From the NCBI GenBank assembly GCA_900547615.1, contig URHH01000012.1, positions 1 to 38,989 on the forward strand: a DNA stretch of 38,989 nt, given 5' to 3'. A program made the position numbers and the translations under genes. This DNA is from an uncultured Blautia sp. (lineage in GTDB: Bacteria > Bacillota > Clostridia > Lachnospirales > Lachnospiraceae). Below, in pieces: positions 7,938 to 16,362 of the stretch (its first letter is position 1; every line of letters starts with the position of its first letter). The notes under the pieces are model-generated. The model worked only from the letters and a program-made list of their open reading frames with translations, did not search any database and was not told the origin of the DNA.

Positions 7938-8962
7938 ATGAGAGAGATTGCAAAACGGTTTCTGGAAGACCAGGATTTTACAAAGGAAGAGTTTGAAGAA
8001 CTTTTAAAGGGATTCGAAAATAAAGAGGAGAGAGCTGCTTTTCGCGAGAAAGCAGCTTTTCTTCGTGGGAAATATTATGGGGATAAGGTTTTTACAAGAG
8101 GACTGATCGAATTTACAAATTACTGCAAAAATAACTGTTATTATTGTGGAATCCGGGGCGGCAATAAAAATGTAGTCCGTTACCGGCTTACAAAGGAGGA
8201 AATCCTGGAATGCTGCGAAGAGGGGTATGCTCTCGGTTTCCGCACCTTTGTTTTGCAGGGGGGAGAGGATCCCTGGTTTACAGATGCGCGTATGGTAGAA
8301 ATTATCCGGGAGATAAAGAGAAACTATCCGGACTGCGCCCTGACGCTTTCTATTGGCGAGAAATCTTATGAAAGCTATAAGAGATTCCGGGAGGCGGGCG
8401 CAGACCGGTATCTGCTGCGTCATGAGACCGCGGACGGGGGTCCCTCCGGAAAACTTCCCCATAAAAGATATGCCTTTTTATGTTGAAGGAGCTGGGGTAT
8501 CAGACGGGGGCAGGCTTTATGGTGGGTTCTCCGGGACAGACATTATCCTGTCTTGCGGAAGACCTTGTGTTTTTAAAAGAGCTGAAGCCGGAGATGGTTG
8601 GAATCGGTCCGTTTATTCCTCATCATGATACGGTTTTTAAGGACGAGACGGCAGGAAGTGTGGAAATGACCCTGTATCTTTTATCGGTTGTGAGGATTCT
8701 TCTTCCAAACGTACTTCTTCCTGCCACAACAGCTCTTGGAACGATGGACGAAAATGGAAGGGAGAAGGGGCTTCTCTGCGGGGCGAACGTGGTGATGCCC
8801 AATCTTTCGCCTTTGAGGAACAGGAAGCAGTATGAGCTTTATGATAATAAAATATGTACAGGTGATGAAGCCGCAGAGAGCCGGGAACATTTAAGAAAAC
8901 AGGTGGAGAGCATCGGGCTTCGGCTTGTGGACGAGCGGGGGGATGTGGCAAAATATGAGTAG
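7938..8962 (+). pseudogene. hydE: [FeFe]-hydrogenase H-cluster radical SAM maturase HydE, frame-disrupted
   Basis: The first part (7938 to about 8440) encodes a normal HydE N-terminus. The radical-SAM cluster motif is C63-x3-C67-x2-C70 (YCKNNCYYCG), followed by VLQGGEDPWF and YLLRHETAD. The frame then runs into GGPSGKLPHKRYAFLC and a stop at 8484-8486. The rest of HydE (LKELGYQTGAGFMVGSPGQT to the end) continues in another frame and stops at 8960-8962. Between them a third frame reads KDMPF, a normal HydE piece. The junction is about 15 bases shorter than expected from the family. So two frame changes plus a small net loss lie in 8430-8482. HydE makes part of the H-cluster dithiomethylamine/iron precursor, so loss would matter for hydrogenase maturation. 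Assembly error is the main alternative. Confidence 0.82.
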
Positions 8963-8991
8963 TTGCAGATTTTCCGTAAAGATGGTAATAT
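8963..8991 (+). promoter_or_regulatory. Promoter of the first polymer-biosynthesis operon (extended -10)
   Basis: TTGCAG (8963-8968), a 17-nt spacer and TAATAT (8986-8991) with an upstream TG (TGGTAATAT, extended -10). It begins right after the hydE stop and about 40 bases before the first glycosyltransferase. It is one of the best promoter matches in the window. Confidence 0.65.
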
Positions 8992-9034
8992 AAAACTACC
9001 TATGAGTAAAAATCTTATTTTAGGAGGAAAATCA

Positions 9035-10954
9035 TTGAAACAGCCAATCGTATCTGTCATTATGCCTGTTTATAATGGGGAGACGTACCTCAGACAGTGT
9101 CTTGACAGTGTAGTAAACCAAACTTTAAAAGAGATAGAAATTATTTGTGTGGACGATGGCTCCAGTGACCGCTCTGTTGAGATCCTGAAAGAGTATGCGG
9201 CGAAAGATGAGCGTGTGATGGTGCTGCAGCAGGAGAACGCAGGAGCAGGGGCTGCGCGGAACAACGGGCTTTCAAAGGCTTCCGGAAAGTATCTTTCTTT
9301 CCTGGATTCCGATGATTTTTTTGAGACGGATATGCTGGAAAAGGCAGTGGCAAAGATTGCGGCAGACAGAGCCGATTTTGTAGTTTTCCGCTGCGATCAT
9401 TATCTGAATGATACGAATACCTTTAAGAAAGCGGCGTATACGCTGAAAAAACAGACGCTTCCCCCTTATACGCCTTTTAATTTCCGTCAGATCACAGACA
9501 ACGTGTTTAAGGCGTTTGTTGGCTGGGCATGGGACAAGGTATATGACAGAGAGTTCGTGATGAAGCATAACCTTAGGTTCCAGGAGCAGAGGACAAGCAA
9601 CGATATGCTGTTTGTATTCAGCGCCCTCGTTCTTGCAAAGCGTATCACCTGTCTTGATGAGGTGCTTGCCCATCAGAGAAGAAATAACGGGGAATCTCTT
9701 TCCAATACAAGAGAAAAGTCCTGGTTCTGTTTTTATAATGCGCTGAAAGCCCTTCGCGACGTGCTGAAGGAAAAAGGTCTTTATGAGGAACTGAAAAAGG
9801 ATTTTATAAATTATGCCGTTCACTTCAGCCTGTGGAACTTAAATACCATCACAGGGGAGTGCTATGAGAAGCTTTACACGAAGCTTCATGAGGAATGGTT
9901 TGAAGAACTTGAGGTTACAGGACATGATGAGGATTACTTCTATAATAAAACGGAGTATAAACAGCTTGCGGATATTTTAAGATATGACTTTAAAGAGTAC
10001 AATACAAAGATTTCCGTAGTCATTCCTGTTTACAATGCGGAAAAATATATCCGCCAGTGTCTTGACAGTATTCTTACAAAGCAGAAGATTTCTCTGGAGG
10101 TTATCTGCGTGGATGACTGTTCCACAGACGGAACCCCTGCGATTTTAAAGGAATATGAGGAAAAATATGAAAATGTGCAGGTAATCCGAAACGAGACGAA
10201 CCTGTATGCGGGAACCTGCAGAAATAAAGGACTTATGGCTGCGAAGGGTCAGTACGTACATTTTCTTGATTCCGACGATTATGTTGTGGACAATGCGTAT
10301 GAAAAGCTGTACACTCTTGCAAAGGAGAATGACCTGGATTGGGTGAAAACAACATCAGAGGGATTTGATGATGAGACAGGAGAAACTATAGAAAATCCAA
10401 GATATTCTATGGAAAAAATGTATGAGGGATATTTTGGAACGCTCCTTAATTTTAAGGATTTTCCGAAGAAGTTCATGGATCATATGGCGGTTGTTCCGTG
10501 GAACGGAATTTATAAAAGACATTTTCTTCTGGAAAAAAATATCCGTTTCAACAGTCTTTTCTGTGTAAACGATCGTTCTTTCTTTGTGGATACCTGTGTA
10601 AAGGGAGAGCGTATGATGATTGCAAAGGAAAAAATCGTACGTCACAGAATGAATGTAAGCGGTTCTCTTGTAATGAAGCGGGCGCAGCATTTTGACTGCC
10701 AGTTTGAATCTTATCGCATTATGAGGCAGATATGTAATGACAACCATGTAAATGATAAGGTGCGTTTTGAGATTCTGGAGCACGAAATGTACGATATTTT
10801 TGTATGGTACAGAAAATTTCTGGAACAGGGCGTGGAGACAGAGCGATTGAAACAGGAAATGAAGGCTTTTCTTGGGGAATGCGACATTTCTTATTTTGAA
10901 AAATACGGAACAAAGAGCCGCTGGCTGAAATTCCGTGATCTGGCAGGGGTTTAA
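9035..10954 (+). CDS. Tandem two-domain GT2 glycosyltransferase
   Basis: A 639-residue protein with two GT-A (family 2) catalytic modules. Module 1 starts VSVIMPVYNG, with the nucleotide site VDDGSSD and metal motif DSDD (FLDSDDFF). Module 2 starts near residue 330 (ISVVIPVYNA), with VDDCSTD and FLDSDDYV. Each transfers a sugar from a nucleotide donor, so the enzyme may build a repeat of two different linkages. I choose TTG 9035 as start because a perfect AGGAGG lies 7 bases before it. ATG 9002 and TTG 8963 have no ribosome site, and the latter is inside the promoter. The second half is closely similar to the GT2 at 16363-17376, suggesting module duplication. First gene of the operon; cytoplasmic or membrane-associated. 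Confidence 0.9.
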   Translation: MKQPIVSVIMPVYNGETYLRQCLDSVVNQTLKEIEIICVDDGSSDRSVEILKEYAAKDERVMVLQQENAGAGAARNNGLSKASGKYLSFLDSDDFFETDMLEKAVAKIAADRADFVVFRCDHYLNDTNTFKKAAYTLKKQTLPPYTPFNFRQITDNVFKAFVGWAWDKVYDREFVMKHNLRFQEQRTSNDMLFVFSALVLAKRITCLDEVLAHQRRNNGESLSNTREKSWFCFYNALKALRDVLKEKGLYEELKKDFINYAVHFSLWNLNTITGECYEKLYTKLHEEWFEELEVTGHDEDYFYNKTEYKQLADILRYDFKEYNTKISVVIPVYNAEKYIRQCLDSILTKQKISLEVICVDDCSTDGTPAILKEYEEKYENVQVIRNETNLYAGTCRNKGLMAAKGQYVHFLDSDDYVVDNAYEKLYTLAKENDLDWVKTTSEGFDDETGETIENPRYSMEKMYEGYFGTLLNFKDFPKKFMDHMAVVPWNGIYKRHFLLEKNIRFNSLFCVNDRSFFVDTCVKGERMMIAKEKIVRHRMNVSGSLVMKRAQHFDCQFESYRIMRQICNDNHVNDKVRFEILEHEMYDIFVWYRKFLEQGVETERLKQEMKAFLGECDISYFEKYGTKSRWLKFRDLAGV

Positions 10955-10992
10955 AATTAGTTTCGGGGAGAGACCCGGTTAAGGAGAAATAA

Positions 10993-12108
10993 ATGGCGAA
11001 AGTATCAATCATTATACCAACCTATAATGTAGAAATGTATTTAGTAGAGTGTATGGAAAGCGTTGTGCGCCAGACACTTAAAGATATTGAAATTATCTGT
11101 ATCAACGACGGTTCTACGGACAGCTCTCTTGAAATTTTAAAGAGCTATGCAGAGAAAGACGACCGTATTATTATTGTAGATAAGAAAAACGGCGGATATG
11201 GAATTGCGATGAATATCGGGCTTGAAAAAGCGACAGGAGAGTATATCGGGATTGTGGAACCGGACGATTATGTTCCCGTTAATATGTATGAGGATCTATA
11301 TCAGGTTGCAAAGGAAAATAATCTGGATTTTGTAAAAGCGGATTTTTATCGTTTTAAACGAAATGATGAAAACGGAGATATGGAGCTTACGTATAATCAC
11401 CTTTCCGATAATATTGAAGACTATAATAAAGTATTTAATCCATCGCAGACACCATCTGCAATTAATTATATTATGAATACCTGGAGCGGTATTTATAAGA
11501 GGGAATTTCTGGAAGAATACGGCATTCGCCATAATGAAACTCCCGGTGCATCTTTCCAGGACAACGGCTTTTTCTTCCAGACATTTGCTTTTGCAAAGAG
11601 AGCCATGATCGTCAATAAACCGTACTATATGAACAGAAGAGACAATCCCAATTCCTCCGTTCACAGCAGAGACAAGGTTTACTGCGTAAATGTGGAGTAT
11701 GATTATATCCGTGAAATCTTAACAGAACACCCGCAGGTATGGGAGCGTTTTAAGTATGTTTACTGGAGAAAGAAATATTCCAATTACGTATTCACGCTGA
11801 ACCGTATCGGAAACGAATATAAGAGAGAGTATGTAGACTGTATTTCAAAAGAATTTAAAAGAGCGGAGCAGCTTGGCGAGCTGCGTCAGGACGCGTTTCC
11901 TGTCACACAGTGGTCAGGCGTACAGTTTCTTATGAGAGATCCGGAGGGATATTACCGTCTCTGTACAGTTCCGGGGGGCGCAGCGGCAGCGGCAGAAATT
12001 GAAAAAATCAAAAATTCTAATTCCTATAAGCTTGGATTTGCCATTACAAGCATTCCGAGAAAAATAAAGAAGAAATTAAAGGCTCTGAAAAAGAAATTGA
12101 AAAATTAA
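10993..12108 (+). CDS. GT2 glycosyltransferase
   Basis: A 371-residue single-module family 2 glycosyltransferase. The GT-A domain covers about 1-220: VSIIIPTYNVEMYL, nucleotide-binding INDGSTD, and GIVEPDDYV where most relatives have D-x-DD (E replaces the first D). The C-terminal 150 residues are charged and end in a lysine-rich amphipathic stretch (IKKKLKALKKKLKN) that could hold the enzyme at the membrane. Acceptor motif SFQDNGFFFQTFAF. It has AAGGAG before ATG and lies 38 bases after the two-domain enzyme, clearly in the same operon. Donor and acceptor sugars cannot be told. Confidence 0.9.
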   Translation: MAKVSIIIPTYNVEMYLVECMESVVRQTLKDIEIICINDGSTDSSLEILKSYAEKDDRIIIVDKKNGGYGIAMNIGLEKATGEYIGIVEPDDYVPVNMYEDLYQVAKENNLDFVKADFYRFKRNDENGDMELTYNHLSDNIEDYNKVFNPSQTPSAINYIMNTWSGIYKREFLEEYGIRHNETPGASFQDNGFFFQTFAFAKRAMIVNKPYYMNRRDNPNSSVHSRDKVYCVNVEYDYIREILTEHPQVWERFKYVYWRKKYSNYVFTLNRIGNEYKREYVDCISKEFKRAEQLGELRQDAFPVTQWSGVQFLMRDPEGYYRLCTVPGGAAAAAEIEKIKNSNSYKLGFAITSIPRKIKKKLKALKKKLKN

Positions 12109-12137
12109 AAATATGATTTCAGCGGCGGGAGGCGGCT

Positions 12138-14402
12138 ATGATAAAGGTATCGGTAATCATACCTGTATATAATGCAGAAAAATATCTGGAAAAATGTCTG
12201 GACAGTCTTTTAAAGCAAACATTTACAGACATGGAAGTAATTTGTGTGGACGACGGTTCCACAGACGCTTCATTGGAAATATTAAAGCGTTTTCAGGAAA
12301 AAGACAGAAGGATTCATGTACTGACTCAGGAGAATCAGTATGCGGGAACTGCCAGAAATAACGGAATGAAAATTGCGCAGGGCGAATATCTCCTGTTTCT
12401 TGACGCAGATGATTTTTTCGAGGAGACGCTTCTGGAAAAAATCTACAGTCAGGGAAAAAAGATGGAAGCAGATATTGTACTGTTTGGAGCAAAGCAGTAT
12501 AATGGGAAAACGGGCTGCGTTTCGCCTGCGCCCTGGTATTTAAAAAAAGATGCTGTTCCGGAGGAAAATCCTTTTTCCAGAAAAACACAGGATACCGATA
12601 TTTTTGCTATTACGACACCGGCACCCTGGACAAAGCTTTTCAGGAAGGAATTTATAGATTCTGAAGGAATTTTCTTTCAGGGACTTCAGAACAGCAATGA
12701 TGTATATTTTACTTTGACAGCCCTGGCAGCGGCGGAAAAAATCACATGTGTGGAAGAAGATCTTGTATTTTACAGAGTAGGAACAGCGGAAAGCCTTCAG
12801 GGAAGTAAGAAATTTTCTCCGGCGTGTTTTCTGGAAGCGTACTGCGCTGTGTATGAGGAGCTGAACCGGAGAGGGATTTATGGAGAAGTGGAAGAAGGAT
12901 TTTTAAATGTGCTTCTTTCAGGATGTGCCCATAATCTCCGCACAGTGACAGAATGGGATATAAGAAGATACATCTGCCAGCGCATGAGTGAGCCGCAGTT
13001 TGCGAAAACAGGACTTACGGAGCGAAATGCCGAATATTTCCGCAAACCGGAAGATTTTATTTTTGTAAAAGGACTTTTAAATGCGGCAGACTGGGAGAAG
13101 CATCACCGGAAAAACCTTCTTCCTACAGAGGTCGAGACAGTTCAGAGCTCAGAGGTGGAAAATCCCAAAGTTTCGGTTATTATTCCTGTTTATAATGTGG
13201 AGAAATATATAAGAGAATGTCTTGATTCCATTGTGGGGCAGACTCTTAAAGACATCGAGATTATCTGTGTAAACGATGGTTCTACAGACAGTTCTCTGGA
13301 AATCCTGAAAGAATACGGGGCACGGGACAAAAGGATCACGATCCTTTCCCAGGAGAACAGGGGAATTTCAAGCGCGAGAAATCACGGGGCAGAGAGAGCC
13401 TCCGGCGAATATTTTTACTTCATGGACGGAGACGATATTCTGGAAAAAGAGGCTCTTTTCAAGCTGTATTCGCTTGCATCAGAGAAGGCTCTTGATGTGG
13501 TTTACTTTGATGGAGAAAGCTTTTTTGAGACAGAAGAGCTGAGAGAAGAAAAGAAAAATTATATTACATATTATACGAGAACAGGGGACTATTCTCGTGT
13601 GATGACAGGAGCGCAGATGTTCCATGAGATGCTTCTTATGGACGAATACCGTTCGTCTCTTTGTATTCAGTTTATCAGTGCAGCTCACTATAAAAAAGAA
13701 AACCTTACGTTTGCAGAGGGGATTACAGGCGAAGATAATATTTTTACATTCCAGTGTATTATGCCTGCCAACCGGGTATACCATACAAAGGAGGCTTTTT
13801 TTCACAGAAGAGTTCGTGAAAATTCTATTATGACGTCTGCTGGAAAATTTGAGCAGATATACGGAATGTTCGAGGGGTATCTTTTTGTGGAAGAGGCATT
13901 TCGGGAATTTCCTTCCGGAAGAGAAGACATATCTGTTCTTATGGAACAGAGACTTCGTGTGGCAAGAAAGCTTTACCATAATCTGGAACCGGAATACAAG
14001 TTTTGTTATGAAGCGATGGAGCCGGAAAAAAAGATATATTTTACAATGCTGGTAAAAGATTATGATCAGATCCGTCAAAAAGAACAGGAGCTGATGGTAA
14101 AATACAAGCAGGTCTGCCGTGACAAAACAGAGAGAGGCGAAGAAATTCATACTCTCCGCCGGGAAAAGCAGGAGCGGGGTATAGAAATCAGAACTCTCCG
14201 CCGGGAAAAACAGGAGCGGGGTGTGGAGATTCGCCGCCAGGCTCAGGAAATAAAAACGCTTGAGAAGCAGAAAAAGACTCTGGAAAAAGAAAAGGCAGGA
14301 CTCGAGAAAACGGTTGCTTCTATCAGGGCATCCTTTTCCTACCGGCTTGGAAGAGTGCTTACAAAACCGTTCCGCTGGATAAAGAGCAGGCTGAAAGCTT
14401 AA
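12138..14402 (+). CDS. Tandem two-domain GT2 glycosyltransferase with C-terminal coiled coil
   Basis: A 754-residue protein. GT2 module 1 is at about 1-230 (VSVIIPVYNAEKYL, VDDGSTD, FLDADDFF). GT2 module 2 is at about 345-580 (VSVIIPVYNVEKYI, VNDGSTD, FMDGDD, with the first D kept and G inserted). From about 640 to 735 there is a strongly charged coiled coil with a 14-residue repeat (consensus ERGxEIRTLRREKQ). It ends in SFSYRLGRVLTKPFRWIKSRL, a basic tail shared by many Lachnospiraceae surface-glycan transferases and possibly a membrane anchor. The coiled coil may set an oligomer or a ruler for chain length, as in some polymerising transferases; that is inference. Start is ATG with GCGGGAGG upstream. 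Confidence 0.88.
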   Translation: MIKVSVIIPVYNAEKYLEKCLDSLLKQTFTDMEVICVDDGSTDASLEILKRFQEKDRRIHVLTQENQYAGTARNNGMKIAQGEYLLFLDADDFFEETLLEKIYSQGKKMEADIVLFGAKQYNGKTGCVSPAPWYLKKDAVPEENPFSRKTQDTDIFAITTPAPWTKLFRKEFIDSEGIFFQGLQNSNDVYFTLTALAAAEKITCVEEDLVFYRVGTAESLQGSKKFSPACFLEAYCAVYEELNRRGIYGEVEEGFLNVLLSGCAHNLRTVTEWDIRRYICQRMSEPQFAKTGLTERNAEYFRKPEDFIFVKGLLNAADWEKHHRKNLLPTEVETVQSSEVENPKVSVIIPVYNVEKYIRECLDSIVGQTLKDIEIICVNDGSTDSSLEILKEYGARDKRITILSQENRGISSARNHGAERASGEYFYFMDGDDILEKEALFKLYSLASEKALDVVYFDGESFFETEELREEKKNYITYYTRTGDYSRVMTGAQMFHEMLLMDEYRSSLCIQFISAAHYKKENLTFAEGITGEDNIFTFQCIMPANRVYHTKEAFFHRRVRENSIMTSAGKFEQIYGMFEGYLFVEEAFREFPSGREDISVLMEQRLRVARKLYHNLEPEYKFCYEAMEPEKKIYFTMLVKDYDQIRQKEQELMVKYKQVCRDKTERGEEIHTLRREKQERGIEIRTLRREKQERGVEIRRQAQEIKTLEKQKKTLEKEKAGLEKTVASIRASFSYRLGRVLTKPFRWIKSRLKA
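14130..14255 (+). repeat. In-frame tandem repeat, 42-base unit, in a coiled-coil segment
   Basis: Three 42-base units begin at 14130, 14172 and 14214. Units 1 and 2 share the block ACTCTCCGCCGGGAAAA.CAG, and units 2 and 3 share GAGCGGGGT. The encoded unit is two heptads (ERGxEIRTLRREKQ), so gain or loss of a unit keeps both frame and coil register. The third unit has diverged in its second half. Confidence 0.8.
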
Positions 14403-14427
14403 CAAGATAAAGGATAAGTGTGAGAAA

Positions 14428-14844
14428 ATGAAAAGAGTGATTACTTATGGCACATTTGATTTGCTTCATTACGGGCATATTAATCTTCTGCGCCGTGCAA
14501 AGCAGCTTGGCGATTACCTCATAGTGGCGCTCTCTACAGATGAGTTTAACTGGCGAGAAAAACAGAAAAAATGTTATTTTTCCTATGAGGAGAGAAAACA
14601 GCTTCTTGAGGCAATCCGTTATGTGGATCTTGTGATTCCGGAGGAAGGCTGGGAGCAGAAGCGTACAGATGTGAAGGAGTATCATGTAGATACCTTTGTT
14701 ATGGGGGATGACTGGAAGGGGAAGTTTGATTTTCTGGAGGAAGAGGGCTGTGATGTAGTGTATCTGCCCAGAACTCCGGAAATTTCAACAACACAGATAA
14801 AAAGTGATTTAAACAGAAAAACAGGAGCAGAGCATGAATCATGA
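14428..14844 (+). CDS. tagD: Glycerol-3-phosphate cytidylyltransferase
   Basis: A 138-residue nucleotidyltransferase that makes CDP-glycerol from CTP and sn-glycerol-3-phosphate, the precursor of glycerol-phosphate teichoic acids and of glycerol-phosphate decorations on glycans. The hallmark motifs are present: TYGTFDLLHYGH (HxGH at H14-H17) and RTPEISTTQIK (about 119-129, the RTxGISTT-type motif). The length is normal for the family. It would supply the two CDP-glycerol-using transferases at 21750 and 34438. The stop overlaps the next start (ATGA), coupling it to the ABC exporter. The ribosome site AAAGGA is rather far from ATG. Confidence 0.93.
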   Translation: MKRVITYGTFDLLHYGHINLLRRAKQLGDYLIVALSTDEFNWREKQKKCYFSYEERKQLLEAIRYVDLVIPEEGWEQKRTDVKEYHVDTFVMGDDWKGKFDFLEEEGCDVVYLPRTPEISTTQIKSDLNRKTGAEHES

Positions 14845-15623
14845 AGCGTTTCAAGAGTGATTTTAAAAAGTATTTTGCCTATGCAAAATTTTCAGCAAGG
14901 TCAGATTTAAAGTCTGAAGTTGCCAGTTCTTATCTGAACTGGCTGTGGTGGGTGTTAGACCCTATGCTGTTTATGCTGGTCTACACATTTATTGCCCAGA
15001 TTGTATTTAGAAGTAATGTACAGTATTTTCCTATTTTTGTATTTGTAGGTCTGACACTTTGGGATTTCTTTAATAAAACGGTACAGGGCAGTGTAAAAAT
15101 GGTAAGAAATAACAGTGCTATTGTATCTAAGGTTTATATCCCAAAATTTATTTTGATTCTTCAGAGAATGATGGTAAACGGATTTAAGATGCTTGTTTCT
15201 TTTTCTCTGATTGTAGTCATGATGATTATTTTTCGGGTTCCCGTTACATTTAAGGTGTTCTATCTGATTCCGATTATGATAGTTCTCGGGCTGTTTACCT
15301 TTGGGTTAAGCTGTATTGTACTTCATTTTGGCGTTTTTGTAGACGATCTTTACAATGTGACTATCGTGATCCTTCGCTTGATGTTTTATATGTCCGGTAT
15401 TTTTTATTCTATCGGAGACAGACTGGAGGGTACTTTAAGGAGCGTTCTTCTGTACTGCAATCCTGTTTCCATGCTGATTGAGTCTGCAAGAATGTGTGTT
15501 TTGTACTCCGCCACACCATACAGAAAGCTGATTGTTTTCTGGGGTGTAATTTCAGTGCTTCTGTGCATCATTGGTGTACGGACAATTTATAAATATGAAA
15601 ACAGTTATGTAAAGGTGATGTAA
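14841..15623 (+). CDS. ABC-2 type polysaccharide/teichoic acid exporter, permease
   Basis: A 260-residue membrane protein of the ABC-2 exporter family (TagG/Wzm type). A short cytoplasmic N-terminus (FKKYFAYAKFSARSDLKSEVASSYL) precedes six hydrophobic segments; the region WWVLDPMLFMLVYTFIAQIVF is typical of polysaccharide exporters. With the ATPase encoded 2 bases downstream it should form the channel that moves an undecaprenyl-linked polymer across the membrane. The start overlaps the tagD stop by 4 bases. I do not assign tagG because the exported polymer is not established. Confidence 0.9.
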   Translation: MKRFKSDFKKYFAYAKFSARSDLKSEVASSYLNWLWWVLDPMLFMLVYTFIAQIVFRSNVQYFPIFVFVGLTLWDFFNKTVQGSVKMVRNNSAIVSKVYIPKFILILQRMMVNGFKMLVSFSLIVVMMIIFRVPVTFKVFYLIPIMIVLGLFTFGLSCIVLHFGVFVDDLYNVTIVILRLMFYMSGIFYSIGDRLEGTLRSVLLYCNPVSMLIESARMCVLYSATPYRKLIVFWGVISVLLCIIGVRTIYKYENSYVKVM

Positions 15624-15625
15624 TT

Positions 15626-16357
15626 ATGGAACGGGAAATTGCATTAGAGGTAAAGGATCTTCATATCAGCTATAAATGTCTGAAGTCTTTTTCCATTAAA
15701 AAAAGTCTGCTTCATCTGAAAAAAGCAGACGCAAAAGTATATGAGGCAGTGAGAGGAGTAAGCTTCGCCGTGCCGAAGGGAGAAATTCTTGGAATCGTAG
15801 GAAAGAACGGAAGCGGAAAATCTACTATGCTCCGTGCTATCGCAGGAATTTTCTCTCCTGATAGCGGAACAATAGATTTGAAAGGAAATTCGGTTTCCCT
15901 TCTGTCTATCGGCGTAGGTTTTCAGCCTAAACTTACAGGAAGAGAAAATATTGTTCTTTCCGGTATGCTTCTTGGCTTCTCTGAGGATCAGGTTCGCGAA
16001 AAAATGGACGAAATTATAGAGTTTGCAAACCTTGGAGACTTTATTGATATGCCGGTAAAAACGTATTCCAGCGGTATGCACTCCAAGCTGGCATTTTCCA
16101 TTACTGCCATTCTTGAGGCAGATATTATGCTGATAGACGAGGTGCTGAGCGTAGGAGATGCCAAATTCAAGAAGAAAAGTTACAATAAAATGAAAGAGCT
16201 GATTTCCAATGAAGACAGAACAGTTCTCATTGTTTCTCATAGTTCGGAAACACTGCAGGAGCTTTGTACAAGCGTTCTCTGGCTTCATGAGGGAGAAATG
16301 AAGATGATCGGAAAACCGGAGGAAGTCCTTCCGGCTTACGATAAGTTTATGAGCTGA
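15626..16357 (+). CDS. ABC-type polysaccharide/teichoic acid exporter, ATPase
   Basis: A 243-residue ATPase of the TagH/Wzt type. Walker A GKNGSGKST is at 59-67, the Q-loop is in GVGFQPKLTGREN, the signature SSGMHSKLAFS is at about 148-158, and Walker B is MLIDEVLSVGD with D171-E172. The N-terminal extension before Walker A (SFSIKKSLLHLKK) and the SIGVGFQPKLTGRENI wording are characteristic of O-antigen and teichoic acid exporters. It ends soon after the H-loop (IVSHS), so it lacks the C-terminal substrate-binding domain that some Wzt proteins carry. The polymer is then probably recognised by the permease rather than by its end cap. Confidence 0.92.
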   Translation: MEREIALEVKDLHISYKCLKSFSIKKSLLHLKKADAKVYEAVRGVSFAVPKGEILGIVGKNGSGKSTMLRAIAGIFSPDSGTIDLKGNSVSLLSIGVGFQPKLTGRENIVLSGMLLGFSEDQVREKMDEIIEFANLGDFIDMPVKTYSSGMHSKLAFSITAILEADIMLIDEVLSVGDAKFKKKSYNKMKELISNEDRTVLIVSHSSETLQELCTSVLWLHEGEMKMIGKPEEVLPAYDKFMS

Positions 16358-16362
16358 AAAAT

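Noticed and set aside
14130..14255. CRISPR-like array
   Set aside because: The units are contiguous, in frame and coding, with no spacers or cas genes.
14359..14685. Minus-strand open frame across the start of the tagD-like gene
   Set aside because: Shadow of a certain plus-strand gene, with no ribosome site or family resemblance.
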